Positions 1 through 13,010 of a DNA stretch of 64,000 nucleotides are shown here, in pieces. Under the pieces are notes generated by a model. It saw only the letters and a list, made by a program, of their open reading frames with translations, searched no databases and was not told where the DNA came from. Source of the stretch: Pohlia nutans (lineage: Eukaryota > Streptophyta > Bryopsida > Bryales > Mniaceae); NCBI GenBank assembly GCA_022496805.1, contig CM040102.1, positions 18,321,955 through 18,385,954 on the forward strand. Direction: 5' to 3'. Position numbers and translations under genes: made by a program. Numbering within the stretch: position 1 is the first letter of the stretch; every line of letters begins with the position of its first letter.

Positions 1-164
1 TCCACATAAAAAGTTGGAATAAAAAAAAATTAGATCCCCATTTTGTATTGATATTCCGAATTCACATAATTTATTTAAAAAAATAAAAATAAAAATTGAC
101 ACATAGGGAACCTACTCGAACATTGAAATGTCCTAGTTAGGACATGCGCTTGGTCCTTTAGGGG
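1..164. mobile_element. Right end of a piggyBac-like TTAA element (truncated by window)
   Basis: The stretch ends in GGTCCTTTAGGGG followed by TTAA at 165-168, the same terminus as the elements at 5,183-5,405 and 14,088-15,275. A short near-palindrome (TCCTAGTTAGGA, 131-142) and the phrase GGAACCTACTCG (about 108-119) recur in inverted orientation next to the left end at 14,088. The left end lies outside the window. The family name is inferred from the TTAA target and CCC-starting termini; no transposase is visible. Confidence 0.6.
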
Positions 165-168
165 TTAA

Positions 169-1415
169 ATTCTATAGTTAAATATCGGTTAAGCATAACA
201 GTTAAATATCCATGGAAAAGTCTTAATCTTAGTAGAACAAAACCACTCTACTGTACTTTTTTTTGAATAGTTTTTTTTAATGTTCTTTAACAAGATTTAA
301 CATAAGTTAACTAAAATTTCTATTTAAATCTTGTTGAAGAGCATTGAAAGAATCCATCCCCAAAAACACAAATCGGGGTGGTTTCGTACTAGTATCACCT
401 CAAACACATGTCATCATGATGAACTTTTGAGCTACATGGCACTTGTCATTCACATAGAAATATTTGATTTCGGTCAACCTCTCCTTGCAAGCACACCGCT
501 AGCCATACCCAAATAGTGTAATTGTATTGTACTATACATTCATTCATCAATTGATCATCCATCCATCAGAATAATATTTAGTAGGATTGTAATATATAAT
601 TCTGTCTTTTGGAGGCAGAATCCAAAAAATTAATTGAACATATATTTTAAGAACTTAAGAAGTGTAGGAATTCGCTCTACAAAAGCAGGTGATTTGTAAT
701 CGCATTCCAATATTCTACAATAGGGGCAATTAATTTCAGGATAGAAAAAGAATCTCATTGTGTCTAATTTGGAAACAAATCTACAAATTGTAGAACAAAA
801 ATTGCAAGGCCTAATAACCTTATTAGTTATAGAAGTAACCACACTTAATTGAGACCTAATTTGTAAACCATTCTATACATATTCTTGCTTAAATGCACAC
901 CTTCTGAAAATGAATACACCTATAATCGACACTTAATTCATATAATATTCAAAAAATACATACTAAAAGAATTTGAAATATTATTTTTGTTTACTGGTAT
1001 TAAGATTTAACAAATACTAAGACAATAAGAGCCAACTTCCATTGGTTTGAGAAGTTGCCCATGAAAGTAAGCAAGAGGAGGGGAAAAGTGGTACACAATT
1101 TGTCTCATACCTAGTTATGAAGTGGTGCACACTTCCATCAACTTGAACATGAACAAATTTGATTGGTTAGGGAGAAGTTGCCATAAAGTTCAAGGCTTGA
1201 GAACCCTTTATATTTCATGACAACTCCTCCACTTTTTTTCTCAAAAGCTCATTTGAAATGTAAAACTTGGTCCTTGAAGTCCCTAAAAACTTGTCTTTTA
1301 GTGAGAAGATTCACCCATGAAAATTGGACCTAAGAACCATGTACAAGTGCTTATTTAGACACTTTAGTGTAGCTTAGTTACCTTTGCAAACACCAAAAAT
1401 TGAGATGAACAATGC
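169..1415. other. AT-rich intergenic DNA, no gene recognised
   Basis: Only short ORFs of about 60-100 codons without recognisable motifs are present. Base composition is strongly AT-rich. I see no RNA gene or coding signal. Confidence 0.5.
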
Positions 1416-1567
1416 ACTACGACAAGATGAGTCTTTTATGAGTGGTCATTACTCACTTGGTGAGTGCAACTGGTCACATAAGACAAAAACCAACTCTGTC
1501 TTATGTGACCAATTTTACTCACCGAATGAGAAGTGACCACTGAGAAAAGCCTCATTTTGTTGTAGTA
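1416..1567. repeat. Near-perfect foldback (hairpin) element of about 150 bp
   Basis: The left arm starts CACTACGACAAGATGAG and continues through GTGGTCATTACTCACTTGG to GGTCACATAAGAC. The right arm is its near reverse complement, from GTCTTATGTGACC to CTCATTTTGTTGTAGT. Arms are about 70 bp with a loop of about a dozen bases. This is the shape of a foldback MITE and would also make a long miRNA-like or siRNA-producing hairpin if transcribed. No target duplication is clear. Confidence 0.7.
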
Positions 1568-2005
1568 ATGGGAGATTGCAAACGACGTGATACAGAATGG
1601 TGATAGGAAGAGACAGCCCCAAAGGTTCAAGGCTGCCAACTGGGTCTCTCTCTCTCTCGTACATTTACTCGCATTGACTTCACCCTCATACACAGCATGA
1701 ACCCTAAAGTGTCCAGCTGTGTAGGCTCTGATCATGTATAGAAGATCATGAAGAAGAAAAAGAGAAGGAAAAAAAACAACAACATATGCTAGGAATTATC
1801 ACATCCTCCGTAAATTTCTCTTTGTCTTCCTGTCAACTCGCTACATGGAGTTCACGCATTCATTGTCTGATGCTAGAAGTTTGTTTTTTATTTATGCTAA
1901 CAACAATGGGCACTTGTCCTTACTCTGCTCCCTGTCATGCTGCAGAGAATCATGAGCATCAATTGCAGGAACTGTTTACATGGAGCTCGGTGATGAGCAA
2001 GTAGA
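1568..2005. other. Region upstream of the PTEN-like start codon
   Basis: This 440-bp stretch probably holds the 5' UTR and promoter of the PTEN-like gene. It contains a short CT-rich microsatellite near 1,645-1,660. An ORF runs into the start region but in another frame. No specific promoter element can be assigned. Confidence 0.35.
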
Positions 2006-5000
2006 ATGAAGTCCTTCATCCGGATGCTTGTTTCCAAGAGCAAGCGTCGCTATACCGAGAATGGCTTCAACCTTGACCTCACATGTAACAATTGTCTTGT
2101 TGCTTTGAAAAGTCCTCTCAGTTTTAAATTAAGCTCTGGCATGGTGCATTCTACAGTTAAGTATTTTGTTGTTGATACTGTACTAACAGCTGATAAGGTT
2201 GAAGCCCCTGTACTTTAGGGTTCATGCATTTGGTGTAAAATCATCTCTGAGATTTTGGGTTGTGAATGTGGTGCAAATCAAACTTGATGGAGTGACTTGG
2301 TGGCCGCAATAAGATCTTTTTCTTTTTGGGTAGAGCCATAGTAAAAACTTTTGTAAAGAATGTGACCACTATTGAGTCTTTGATTAAAGAAATATTAGAG
2401 TTAACCAAAAAGTCAGCTCAAAGAGGAAAGTTTTAGCAGACTCGTGTTGAATTCCTCTTGAACTCATATTGAAATACAAATAGGCCAAAAATTAGTTCAT
2501 GATGAGTTGGGAGACAATCTAAAGGAAGCCTCTGTCGTTGATCTTCACACCTCGCAATGACTCCCACAGTCCCACACCTTCTACCAAAGCTCCAAGGCCA
2601 TGGCTCACAAGGGGATATTCTATGATTCAACCCAACTATAGCTCAAAAACGAGGTTAGAAGTAGAACAAAAAGGGAGGTTAGATGGGCTTCTTTTCGGTT
2701 AACTCAATTGTCACGAAAAAGATGACCATTATGGATGCGGTTTTTGAGGGGATTTTTTCAACCATTCCATTGACAATTGGCCTTCTACCTGACTGTTGTT
2801 TTGCAGATATTACACCGAGGTTGATAGCTATGGCTTGCCCAGCTGAAGGCACGGAGAGCATTTTCCGCAATCCCATGTCTGAGGTGCTGCGTTTCCTCAA
2901 CGTTTTTCATCACAATCACTTCAAGATCGTCAACTTGTGAGTCGGCATTACAACTCAACTTTAGCTAGACTGTCAATTCGTATAAGCACTTGTATGGCAA
3001 CTTTATCCATGTATGTACTTTGTTTGTTCAAAGAAAGTGATTTGATCTGTTGACGACAATGAAAAGACACTCGGGATGTCCATTAGGTCTTGAAATGTCT
3101 CCCTTGTAGGTGCGCAGAAAGGGACTACGACCCTGAACAGCTCGGCGGAAACGGTAAGAGTTCCACTCATAAGGTAGAGGACACTATTTTCAGCATTTTA
3201 ACCAATACGTAGCAGTGTGCTCACTAGCAGGAAATGTGTCGTTTTTCACTTACTATAAATGAAAAAGGAATAAAATTGCGCCAAGTACATGGGTTGTGTT
3301 AGTGCTAGTGAGTGGTTTGGTCACAAGAAAACAAAAATATAAGTATAATATATAGTCACTGTTCACTGTTCCCACAAAGTGAGGAATGAAAAACGACAGG
3401 TCTGCTACTAGTGGCTTTCATTGGGAGATCAGTATAAAAACTGTGGAGAGATCACTTTGGTTATAAACGCCAAATCTGTCGAACACTATGTGTGCATTTC
3501 TTATCCAATCATTGGCTGTAGACAACAGACAATCCCATTTCATTCAAAGATCGATGGCCATAGACATTCATCCAAGTCATGCTTGCACCACTTGTTAATA
3601 AGTTTAACGAAGGGCATGAATAGATGAGTTATTGTTGGTAACAGGAAACGGGATCAGGTCCAATGTCCGGGGAGAACTGACCTTTAGTTACAGATTAGCC
3701 GGTTGAAATTCAAAATTGTCTTATGAGTTCAAAATCTTTAAAAAAAACTGATCATCATTTGAGGGGGAAATCAGAGTATATTCCATAGCCGAGAGAATGC
3801 TTTAGAAAACCAGTTGGTCCAAGAAAATGTAGAATCTTAGCTGGTTAAGCTAAAATTTCTCCCCGGACTGTGATCAGGTCCCTTACTGTTTAGCATCCTC
3901 TGCCTTAAATGATGTCATGTTCTCCCAGATCATGGCATGTTTTTCCTCCTTGTAGTTCATACTGGGTGCTTCCCAAGTGGAGTAATATGTTTTTTGCTGC
4001 ACGGAGGTGTAGAGGCTCCAGTTTGTCAAGTGGTTGTAGAAAACCTAGCCTCGTTAAATCCTGCCAATTGTAACGTGACTAGGTATTCTAGAATACCGAC
4101 CTCTGGGGGTGGGTTTTCTACTAGTGTAGTGAGGTTAATATTGAGGTTGTTGACTTGTGAGAGCTTGTGGCCACTCAGCTCAAGCTTATCACTTACAGTG
4201 CTTGTGTAGCAATTGACTCGTGGCCGATGCTGATTCTCAATACGTGCAGAGGTAGCTCAAAATCTTACGATGTTGTGCTGCAGTGGAGAGGATTCCAGTT
4301 GAAGATCACCAACCGGCCCCTCTCAACGAAATCCTCCGTTTCTGTGTACTGACGGTTGGTGAACTGTTTTTTTAATCACAGGTTACAAAATTACTAAAGT
4401 CTGATAATTCGTAGAAGTTAACCTCTGCTTCATGACCAAAAAATATTTTGCAACAGGAAACACTTCTGCCGAGTGTCCACTGTAGTTCTATTACTTCATT
4501 GCTCTGAATGCATCCTCTTGAGGTTGTCTAGTAGAAGCTCTCCCTGATTCTTGAAAAATACATGTACAGGAAGAATGGTTGGCAGCTCATGAAAGTAACG
4601 TTGTGGCGACGCATTGCAAAGCAGGAAAGGTAGTACATCTGACCTTTTCCATTTGATAATTATCTTTGTCACTATTTCTTGCTTCGAAAATCACTAGACC
4701 TGACAATTTGAAAATCATATAGCAGCCTGAATGAACTTGCTTGGAGAGCACCTCAAAGTTTCAAGTAAAAAAGTAGTACTGTGAACCTAAGGTTTGTCGT
4801 GAGGTGAGTAATAGAGAACTCACCCCCCCCCCCAAAGGTGTTCTTGAAAACCTAAAATTGGCAGAGTTTACACTAGAAATTATCATATTGGTAGGGTTTA
4901 TTTAACATGGCTAGGTCTTCTGGTTGGGGTTTATTTCTACTTGGAAGACAATCTGACTATGGAGATGATGCATTACACACTAGTATATTAATAGGAATCG

Positions 5001-6949
5001 CTCATGGACCTGAAGGGACGGACAGGGATGATGCTGAGTTGCTATCTTCTCTTCTCACGACACTGCCCGGATCCCACTGCTGCCCTGCATTACTATGCGC
5101 ATCGAAGAACCCAGAACGGGAAGGTGATTTACTTCTTAGTGCTGATGAGCTCCTCTGTTGCGATTGAAATTTTCATTGTTAACCCCTAAAGGACCATACA
5201 GGTGGCTCCTGTTTTTTTCAGTAATTTTGAGTAGGTTCTATGTAGATTCTTTTTTGTTAATTTTTTAATTTTTGTTATGCAACATATGTAATATTCTTCA
5301 CTAATTCCAGTGATATAAAATTTGGTCCCATTCAAATTATAATTCTCACAATATGATTGTTTAAACTTGTCATTTTAAAACCATGAATCCTTGGTCCTTT
5401 AGGGGTTAATACTTCTGAGAGCGTATTGTATTGAACATCAAACCCTTACCTTGAGAGTTGGAAAGTACGAGGTTGATGACATGTTTACAGTCTTTGGACA
5501 GGGAGTGACGCTACCCAGTCAGAGACGATACGTGCAGTATTTCCAAGACATGTTATACAACAATATGTGGAAGCTGAGCATGCCCAAATTACTGCTTACT
5601 AACATTCGATTCTCTTCCAGCCCGTGCTGGAAAGCCGGTGAGTACATTGTAACTGCAACACTCCAGTTAATTTTAATTCTTTTTACTAATGGGGCTTTCA
5701 TCATATAATTGTAAAGGCTGGGATAGTTTAATTGATGGATAAAAGCGTGCAGACGTACACGTCGTAGTTATGTGCAACGGAGGCAATGGGAGTTATAAAT
5801 TGGATTCTGTGTTGACCGCCTTGGTCAGCATCCTTCCAAGTACCTCTCGGCATTTATAATAACCCTGTTGTCAATTGACAATATGTATGATAGTTCAATC
5901 TCTTCAATGATCAACCAGTGGTTTTTTTTTTCATGTATATTTTTTTCTGAGAAGCAACATCACTACTACTTTTTTACAGGTGAGAAGATCCGTGGTCGCT
6001 TCGAGCAAGCAACAAAAATGCATCAGCTATGACTTACAGCCAACCTGGGTTGCTGGTGATGTCAAAGTCGAGTTTTTTGAACGCAAAATTCAACGACAGG
6101 CGAGCAACCGATCCATGCATTACAAAGTTGAGGAGCAGGTTGTAAGCATCTAGTCATTTCAAGTCTTTCTTGTATCTGACGCGTTTCTGACAGTGAGTAA
6201 TTCACCCTATACACCATCATGCATAACATTCTATAATCCAGAGATCTCCTTGAACTGTGACATCTCGGAATATTTGTCTTGGGGAGGGATTTTAATTAAA
6301 CTGGTCACTGACACACTGAGCTTGGGTCCCTATTTCGTGGAAAGCAAAGAGCTCCTGCTAGAATTAGTTAAGAACGATATGAGTATTGTCACTTTGTTTC
6401 CATAATTTTTCATGAATTTTCGAGCTTTGACAAGTTGCCGAACTAGCATTACGGTTTTACCCTTGCACTATTTTTGAGGCCAAACGAAGGAAGTTAGTTT
6501 CATGTTTCGTTGTCCTTGGAGGGTTAAGTAAGACTCAATAGCTTAGCCATGAATCTACAATCTTCAAACAGCTTCAAGGTACCTTCTGCTGACCCATGAG
6601 TTTGTGCGATTATGCAGAGCATTTTTTATACTTGTTTCAACACACTGTTTATAGAAGGCAGTCAGTTCACGCTTACTTCAAAGGACGAGCTTGATAGGCC
6701 TTCAAGCAGCTTGGACACCAACTTTCAGGTCTTCTTCTTGCCTATCTGTTATCGTTATAGCTTGCACATTAAGAATAATAATGTAGGCTCCAACCCCATT
6801 CTTCATTCCTCTTATCATGAGGGTGGTTCTTCAGGTTGTCCTCTACTTTTCACACAGGCTGGCCGAAGAGAAGGAAGGCGTCAACGTTAGTGACAGGTTG
6901 ACTGCCGCATGTCGAGACCGACTGTCCAAGATGCGAGACTTGAACAGAG
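2006..6949 (+). CDS. PTEN: PTEN-like dual-specificity lipid/protein phosphatase (host gene, 3' end uncertain)
   Basis: PTEN removes the 3-phosphate of PI(3,4,5)P3 and can act on phosphoprotein. Supported exons are 2006-2084, 2807-2936, 3110-3153, 4284-4345, 4570-4629, 5016-5123, 5502-5637, 5980-6138, 6618-6728 and 6835-6949, nearly all with GT/AG borders and matching phases. The N-terminus carries the SKSKRRYTENGFNLDL lipid-binding stretch. The D of VEDHQPAP matches the WPD-type general acid. The P-loop is the canonical HCKAGKGRTG, split between exons 5 and 6. GVTLPSQRRYV follows. The C2 domain is recognised from GDVKVEFFERK to VVLYFSHRLAEEKE. The sum is about 335 residues before an unresolved last exon. 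The phase between exons 7 and 8 does not fit (1 versus 0), so a microexon or a one-base difference must lie there. Introns 1 and 6 carry small transposons. Identity is confident; the exact 3' end is not. Confidence 0.88.
2398..2705. repeat. MITE with GAGTTAAC termini, in PTEN intron 1
   Basis: The 308-bp element begins GAGTTAACCAAAAAG and ends CTTTTCGGTTAACTC. A second copy lies at 15,411-15,708 in inverted orientation, sharing text such as CATATTGAAATA, CATTGCGAGGTGTG and GTCTCCCAACTCAT as direct or reverse complement. Two diverged copies with the same ends show a dispersed, non-autonomous family. Flanks are AT-rich and a target duplication is not certain. Confidence 0.75.
5183..5405. mobile_element. 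223-bp piggyBac-like MITE in PTEN intron 6
   Basis: The ends are CCCCTAAAGGACC and GGTCCTTTAGGGG, a perfect 13-bp inverted repeat, flanked on both sides by TTAA (5179-5182 and 5406-5409). TTAA targets and CCC-starting termini are hallmarks of piggyBac. It is too short to encode a transposase. It lies wholly inside the intron between PTEN exons 6 and 7. Confidence 0.78.
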
Positions 6950-7033
6950 GTGATTGCATGCACAAATTTTAACACCGTAACATTCAGTAGCCTTCAAGAA
7001 GGAAGGCTGCCTTTTAATTAGTTTCATCCACCA

Positions 7034-7251
7034 TTATATATGGAGTGACCAGTGATTTGTAACTGAATGGGCTATTGAATCAAGTAAACAATTACAGGAC
7101 ACTATTGAATTGTGACTGAGTGCTTTCGATTACTATTCACCTTTATATATGGAGTGACCAACGGTTTGTAACTGAATGGGCTATTGAATCAAGTAAACAA
7201 TTACATGACACTATTGAGTTGTGACTGAGTGAGTGCTTTTGATTACTATTC
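7034..7251. repeat. Two-copy tandem duplication, unit 109 bp
   Basis: Starting at TTATATATGGAGTGACC (7034 and 7143), two adjacent units share nearly all of their text, including CTGAATGGGCTATTGAATC. The copies differ at a handful of sites and by a small GAGT expansion. It lies in the 3' region of the PTEN-like gene. Confidence 0.85.
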
Positions 7252-8146
7252 ACCATGGTTAGTTGCTCTTGCTTAATGCCACCTGCCCCATAGCTACTGA
7301 TGTGATGTGGAACATTCCACATCATTTTGTTGGGAGAAGGCAGCAGTCACAGAGGCTACTGGATGTTACGACAAGTGATGGCAAGTAGATTAATATAGTT
7401 TTTTTTGAGGCATAATCTTTTGCAAGCTCTGTTACTTTCTAATTACTTGTTTGTTTTTTTTTCTGGATGAAGTTTGACTGTGTCATAGGAAATTGCCGTT
7501 TTGAACGAATATCTCATCATAACATTCTTGAGGAGCTACCTCAACACCCTTCGTCTCAGGCTTTTATGCAAAATCTGGAGTTCATCTCAGGTGGGAGGTA
7601 CCAAAAGCTACAGCAGAAGACAGGCACTTGCCACTCACTGAATGTCATGCATGCTTTCTATAGTGAATGTCAAACATTTTTAATTGCGGCTAAAGGCGAG
7701 TTCTCACTTCTCACAACTGCTGAAGAATGTTACGATTGGTAAGAGTGAAGAGGACCAAGTTTCTTTCAGTGTAAGATGACAATGAAAGACAGAGCTGAGC
7801 TTTTGTTGCAAATTGAGCTTTTGTTACCATTTATTAGATCTTTGCTCTAACTTACGACTCTTGGAACTCTTTTATATCTCCCCTTTGGTAACGAAGGTAG
7901 AACTTGGCATGTGGAAAGTGTCCAATCACGTGTATACAATAGCAAATATTCTCTGCAAATACTGGAATGCGACATTGATGATAATAACGAGTTCAGAGTG
8001 TCCTATAACTGAGCTTCACCTAAGTATCAGCAGGTGGTGCAGCTGTCGTGCTTATGGGACAGTTAAATTGTATGGTGCTTTCCCTCATTTGCACTGACGT
8101 TAGTCACCCTATTTGTGTCATTCATCAATTGCCCAAACACACTTAG
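7252..8146. other. Downstream region of the PTEN-like gene
   Basis: The last PTEN exon and 3' UTR are expected here; a short candidate exon lies around 7,331-7,385 but I cannot fix its frame. An 91-codon ORF at 7,467 has no recognisable motif. Otherwise nothing assignable. Confidence 0.3.
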
Positions 8147-8690
8147 CCCCTAAATGACAGAGGGCGTAAGGGCAAAACCTAGATGTGTTATAAGATGTTA
8201 CGTTTGCAACTTTGATGAAGTGTGGTCCAAAAGAGAAAATGAGAAGCAAGACGCTTAGTAATTATCCATATAGTAAAACTTTCAAAAAATGTTTTAGATA
8301 CTCATTTAATAAATTTAGAAGCATTTATCGTTGAATATTCACCAAAATAACAAATTTTATTTTTTAGAATTTGAAATTTGGTATGATTGGTTAAAACTAA
8401 ACATTCTATTCTAAAATGGTCGATAGCAGAATTTTCAAAGGAGAGAGCATCGTCACTTTCCCAAAATAGTAAGTTTTATAACACTAGGACAATATTGAGG
8501 TCTTTATCTTTGAAAAAATTCTTAGTCAACCTAAATATTGCAAATGAAACGTATCAAACAACACTAGATCATGATTTCTACACCTAATTTCGACAAAAAT
8601 AACAAAACTCAAAAAATGTCATTTCTTGAACCTGGACAATCACTGTTGTTTGAGTTGCGATCAAAAAATGGTCGATTGATCACTTAGGGG
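8147..8690. mobile_element. 544-bp piggyBac-like element
   Basis: The left end is CCCCTAAATGAC, preceded by TTAG (a one-base variant of TTAA). The right end is GATCACTTAGGGG followed by TTAA (8691-8694). The interior is AT-rich without a credible ORF. It belongs to the CCCCTAAA family by its ends, but its termini are diverged. Confidence 0.6.
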
Positions 8691-9273
8691 TTAATTAGGG
8701 CAGCCCTACCACATTTGGAAGGAAATAATGGTGATTGCTGAAGTGGCTGGAGGTTAGTTAAAATACCCAAATATGTACGTTAGCTAACTCTCCACAAGGA
8801 ATACTGTGGTCCCCTTGGCTACATACTCCTATATTAGCAAAAACTTAACTATTTGGATTTATTAATTCCTGTGTGGTCTGATCCTAAAAAATACTTACTC
8901 GCTTGAGTCCTATTAAATTCCCTCATATAATAACAAGTGTCGTCTTTTACTCTAGTTTCAAGAAAAGTTATTGTATGAGTAAAAATCAAACCAAAGAATA
9001 GGCGGTGCAGATCCCTATTGAATGTTACAAAATGTAATGTGTATTGATATCCAAACATAACATTAAGAAGCCTTCACTAGCTCTGCCTTGCTCTTGAGAA
9101 GAATGTGCAGCATATTATGCATTATCATCCAAGAACAATCACTAGCTACCCATGTTTTCTTACAAATGGAGGTTTTAGAAAACTAATAGAGAAGGTAACT
9201 ATGCATGGTCTTTTCTGACACATCTCCACATGTCCCTTACATTTAAAGAGGACAACATTATAAGTAATAATAC

Positions 9274-11014
9274 TTTAACCCAAGAATGTTATAGTGCATG
9301 GCTAACCAATAGAAAATGAGCAACTATAATAAAAAAATCTTGAACAATGCACCACTTCTTATGTCCCTCCATTGACAATGGTTTATGACCTTCCTACTTC
9401 CTTTCCCATCCTCCTTACTCTCTAAAAAATGAAAAATAAAGGGCTAAACTTAATACACTACATGGATCGAAATCACATGATGCATTACAAATCACTAGAT
9501 GGACGAAAAAGCAGAGTGACTAAAATGATCAAATCTATGCAAATGGGTTCCTAAAATTCATCATATACAATTTTATATATAATATCTAACTAGTAAATTT
9601 CTGAAATTTAAAAAAAATTAAAAAATGAATTTGTTTCATTTAAACTATTAATTCTATACTATTCTTACGTAGTGTTGTTTAAATTGACATTTAAACAAAT
9701 TACAAACTCTAAATCTTGGCAACTTCTATCCATGTGATGAATTTTTTTATTTTTAATTAATAATAATTTAATTCAACATAAAATATTGAATAATATATAT
9801 TTTATGAATATTAAAAAAAAATCTTTTAAAATTTATTTATAAAAAAAATTAAATGGTTTTGATGATATTCAACCATGTAGATAAAATTTAAATATTACAC
9901 ATTACAGCTTTCCTATATTACAAATTTTAAAAAATTCATATACAACACATATTATAACACATTTAGTTTGTAGCAAAAACCCCAAGGAACTTAAGGGTAA
10001 AATTTAAGCCCATCACAAAAACAATTCATCCACACATTGTCAATATCTCATTCGTAATCAAGTTGCAAAAATATTTTGAATTTTAAGTTTCAATATTTAC
10101 ACAAATAAGTTGGTGATAGCAAGCGCAGATTTAATCGTACGAATAGAGTGAAAATTTCATAATTTGTAGGACGAACAACATTGAATCAAATTAAAATGAT
10201 TATAACCTATCAACACATCATTTAATCACATTTAGAAAAATCTCAAAGGACCTTTACTAAACTATAACAATACTCATACAATACCTTCATTACTTTTGGG
10301 AAAAATATGAATTAAGTAATTATAAGCGAATTTCAAGTTGAAAGTATAAAAATGTAATTTTCAAAATTTAAATAACGGAATTGTAAATCCAATTGAAAGA
10401 AGCTTATTTTAATTATCTAATCTTTTTTACAAACATGATGGTACAAATTAAATGTCTTATAATTATCGTGTTTTGTAATTATATTTTGAAGTTGAACTTT
10501 CAAAACAAAATGAAAAGACAGATTCCTACTTTACACTGAGCTATCTAATTTTGAATTTGAAATTATACTTTGAATGGTGCTTCAACTAACCTCTAAAATG
10601 CGTGGCCCTATGACCATAGAATCATGCTTAACATATAACACTCATATTTTCCACTTCCAATAAGGAAGAATTCAACATTATATTATTCAAAAGGTGAGAC
10701 CTTAAACATGATTTTCTATAATAAGTAGAATCAAGTAAAGAGAACCATACCATTGTGAAGCGCTTGTTATTCCAATTTCATTTAAATATTTTTTGATTTT
10801 TGTATTAATTTTGGATTTCAGATTGAATCTCAAAAAAAAACTTAGAAAATTAATTTTAAAATATTAATATTAAATTAGACGAATTCAACCGTATAGACGT
10901 TATCTTCACATTGACATTTACAACTTTGCTTTGTACATCAACTCCATTTTTAATTTTAATCAAACATTTGATAAAGCATTTTTCAAAACAGTATTGAAAT
11001 GGGACATTAAAGGG
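9274..11014. mobile_element. Candidate diverged TTAA element, right end clear, left end doubtful
   Basis: The right end GGGACATTAAAGGG is followed by TTAA (11015-11018). A possible left end, TTAA plus CCCAAGAATG, lies near 9,276. Parts of the interior resemble the element at 44,733-46,761 in inverted orientation, for example the stretch around 9,590-9,700 with CTTACGTAGTGTTGTTTAAATT and the CACC/TTGGTGATAGCAAG text near 10,110. No protein is visible; the region is extremely AT-rich. Confidence 0.35.
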
Positions 11015-11743
11015 TTAATTAAACTTGAAGAGATGGCATGAACAAACAAAACCCGTCACAAAAGAATTGGAATGATGGAAATCATCGCGTAGTAATTGGA
11101 ATGAAATGATCAGTTTCATTCATAAGCTAGCCACTCTTTAGTGTGGGGGCTAAACTAGCAGTGTTGCTTGACATTGACTTGCAGTGGGCTTTCCGCAAGT
11201 TTCCGAAATCAGGCTATAAAAGGGCCATTCTTCTTCGTTTGTCTTCATTATGCTTGCATCTTAGTATCGCAGGTACTCCAACGGAAGCTTGGCCCCAAGC
11301 CCAGCACAAGCAATCTAAAGGGGGCAAGGACGGCCCTGTCGGATTTTCTCGTGAAAATCCGTAATTATATTGTTACACGGTCTTGCAAAATTATGAACGA
11401 TACTCTGATCAGGAAGTTCTTCTTTGCAAGCTAGTCCGCTCAGGAATTGAAGAAGCATGCAATCCATGCGTATGTATCTATGAATCGAAGGATGCACAAT
11501 TAACACACAGCAGTAAGTGAATTCCATGCAACAACTAGTAGATTGAAGATATCGTGTAATTAAGCTCACTTGGTAGACAATGTTTGATTATCTGTTGAAT
11601 CTTCAGCACAAGATCGATGTGATCTGCTGTAAGAACCTCGATGAATAATGTCGACGTAGCATATATAGTTAACATTTATCAAGTGGAAGAGGTGATCCGT
11701 CTTTGGCTTCAAGAAATCCTCATATGGATCGACACTCATTAAA

Positions 11744-12866
11744 ACACACAATTTTCTATTTACGCACTTGGCCATATACTCATGCACTTGGTCCCGAAGC
11801 GCATACATTTCTTTGATTAATTTTTTTAATTTTTAAATGATGATTATTGTCTTTCTTCAATCCCTTACATTGTAAACAAACAATTATTTTAATTATTTTT
11901 TACTCTTATCTTTATCTTTTATTTTATCTTTTCTTTTAAATGCAAGAAGCATGTAGAAAATACTTTTATATTTTAGAAAAGATTAATCAATTTCAAAAAA
12001 AAGAAGTGTGAGATTTTTGGAGTACCTTTTTATTGCAATGAAATAATAAATCAAGTGTATAAACAAACTTTAGAAAAAAAATCCATCTTGTGTAGAAATT
12101 TATTTTGGAGCGTGAATTGTTTTTGATTACCTATAAAATTTTACATAATATCCTACTAAAATTACCACCTGTAAGTTTATACATTCACTTTCCCTTTAGA
12201 ATTTAAAAAATAATTTTTTTGCAAATACTATTGGTTACCTCTAAGGGAATGAGCACCATCAATGATATCATAAGATTGAATATCATAAAATAAAATTAAT
12301 GCTATTCAATAATAATTTCTTTGCATTTAAAAAATTGTATACACCATTGATGTATATCACAAGATTGGAACTTGCAATATCATAAGATCAAATTTTAAAA
12401 TATTTTTAACATTATTTCTAAATTTGTTTTATTTTATTTATATTTATTTATATTTATTTTGGTTTATTGCTTTGCTCCCATTGTTTACGGTTCATCAGCT
12501 ACAATTGAAGAAAAAGTAGAAGAAAAAATCAAATGAAAAGGAAGACAAAAAGGAGGACAAGAAGAAAGACAAGAGGAAGACAAGAAAGAAGACATGATAA
12601 AGATATAAATTAAGATATAAAAAAAAGATAAAAGAAATTATAAAAGAATAGATTAAAAAAAAGATAAAAGAAATTATAAAAGAATAGATTAAAAAAAAGA
12701 TAAATATAAGAATAAAAAATAATTAAAATAATTGTTTGTTTAAAATTATAGAAAGACAACATTGATGTCATTTAGAGAATTTTTTAACCAATTTTTTTTA
12801 AAGTCAAATATGCTTATGAAATGAGCGCACTTGGCCAAGTGCATAAATAGCAAATTGCGTGTTTTT
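11744..12866. mobile_element. Inverted-repeat element of about 1.1 kb without coding sequence
   Basis: The outer arms read CTATTTACGCACTTGGCC on the left and, as reverse complement, CTATTTATGCACTTGGCC on the right. Inner arms also match, with AAACAAACAATTATTTTAAT near 11,875 and its complement near 12,720. The centre is AT-rich with a purine-rich GAAGAC repeat around 12,530-12,590. It behaves like a non-autonomous DNA transposon; superfamily and target duplication are not clear. Confidence 0.6.
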
Positions 12867-13010
12867 TCGCCACTGTCTTAACAAAACCCCACTTGAAATG
12901 ACTCGGCGAATTGAACGAGGAATTGAACTCTCTATCGGAGTAAGCAATCTGAAAGGGGTAGGTCGACCCTGAGTGTCGAGTTTTCTTCAGGAAATTAAAA
13001 ACCGTTCACG

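Noticed and set aside
4824..4835. Run of C residues
   Set aside because: A simple homopolymer in a PTEN intron with no sign of function.
5642..5708. Continuation of PTEN exon 7 into the intron as membrane-like ORF
   Set aside because: The donor GTGAGT at 5,638 and the C2 domain downstream show it is intron.
9538..11014. Possible non-coding RNA gene in the AT-rich stretch
   Set aside because: No box elements or structure that I could support; the text matches transposon sequence at 44.5-46.4 kb.
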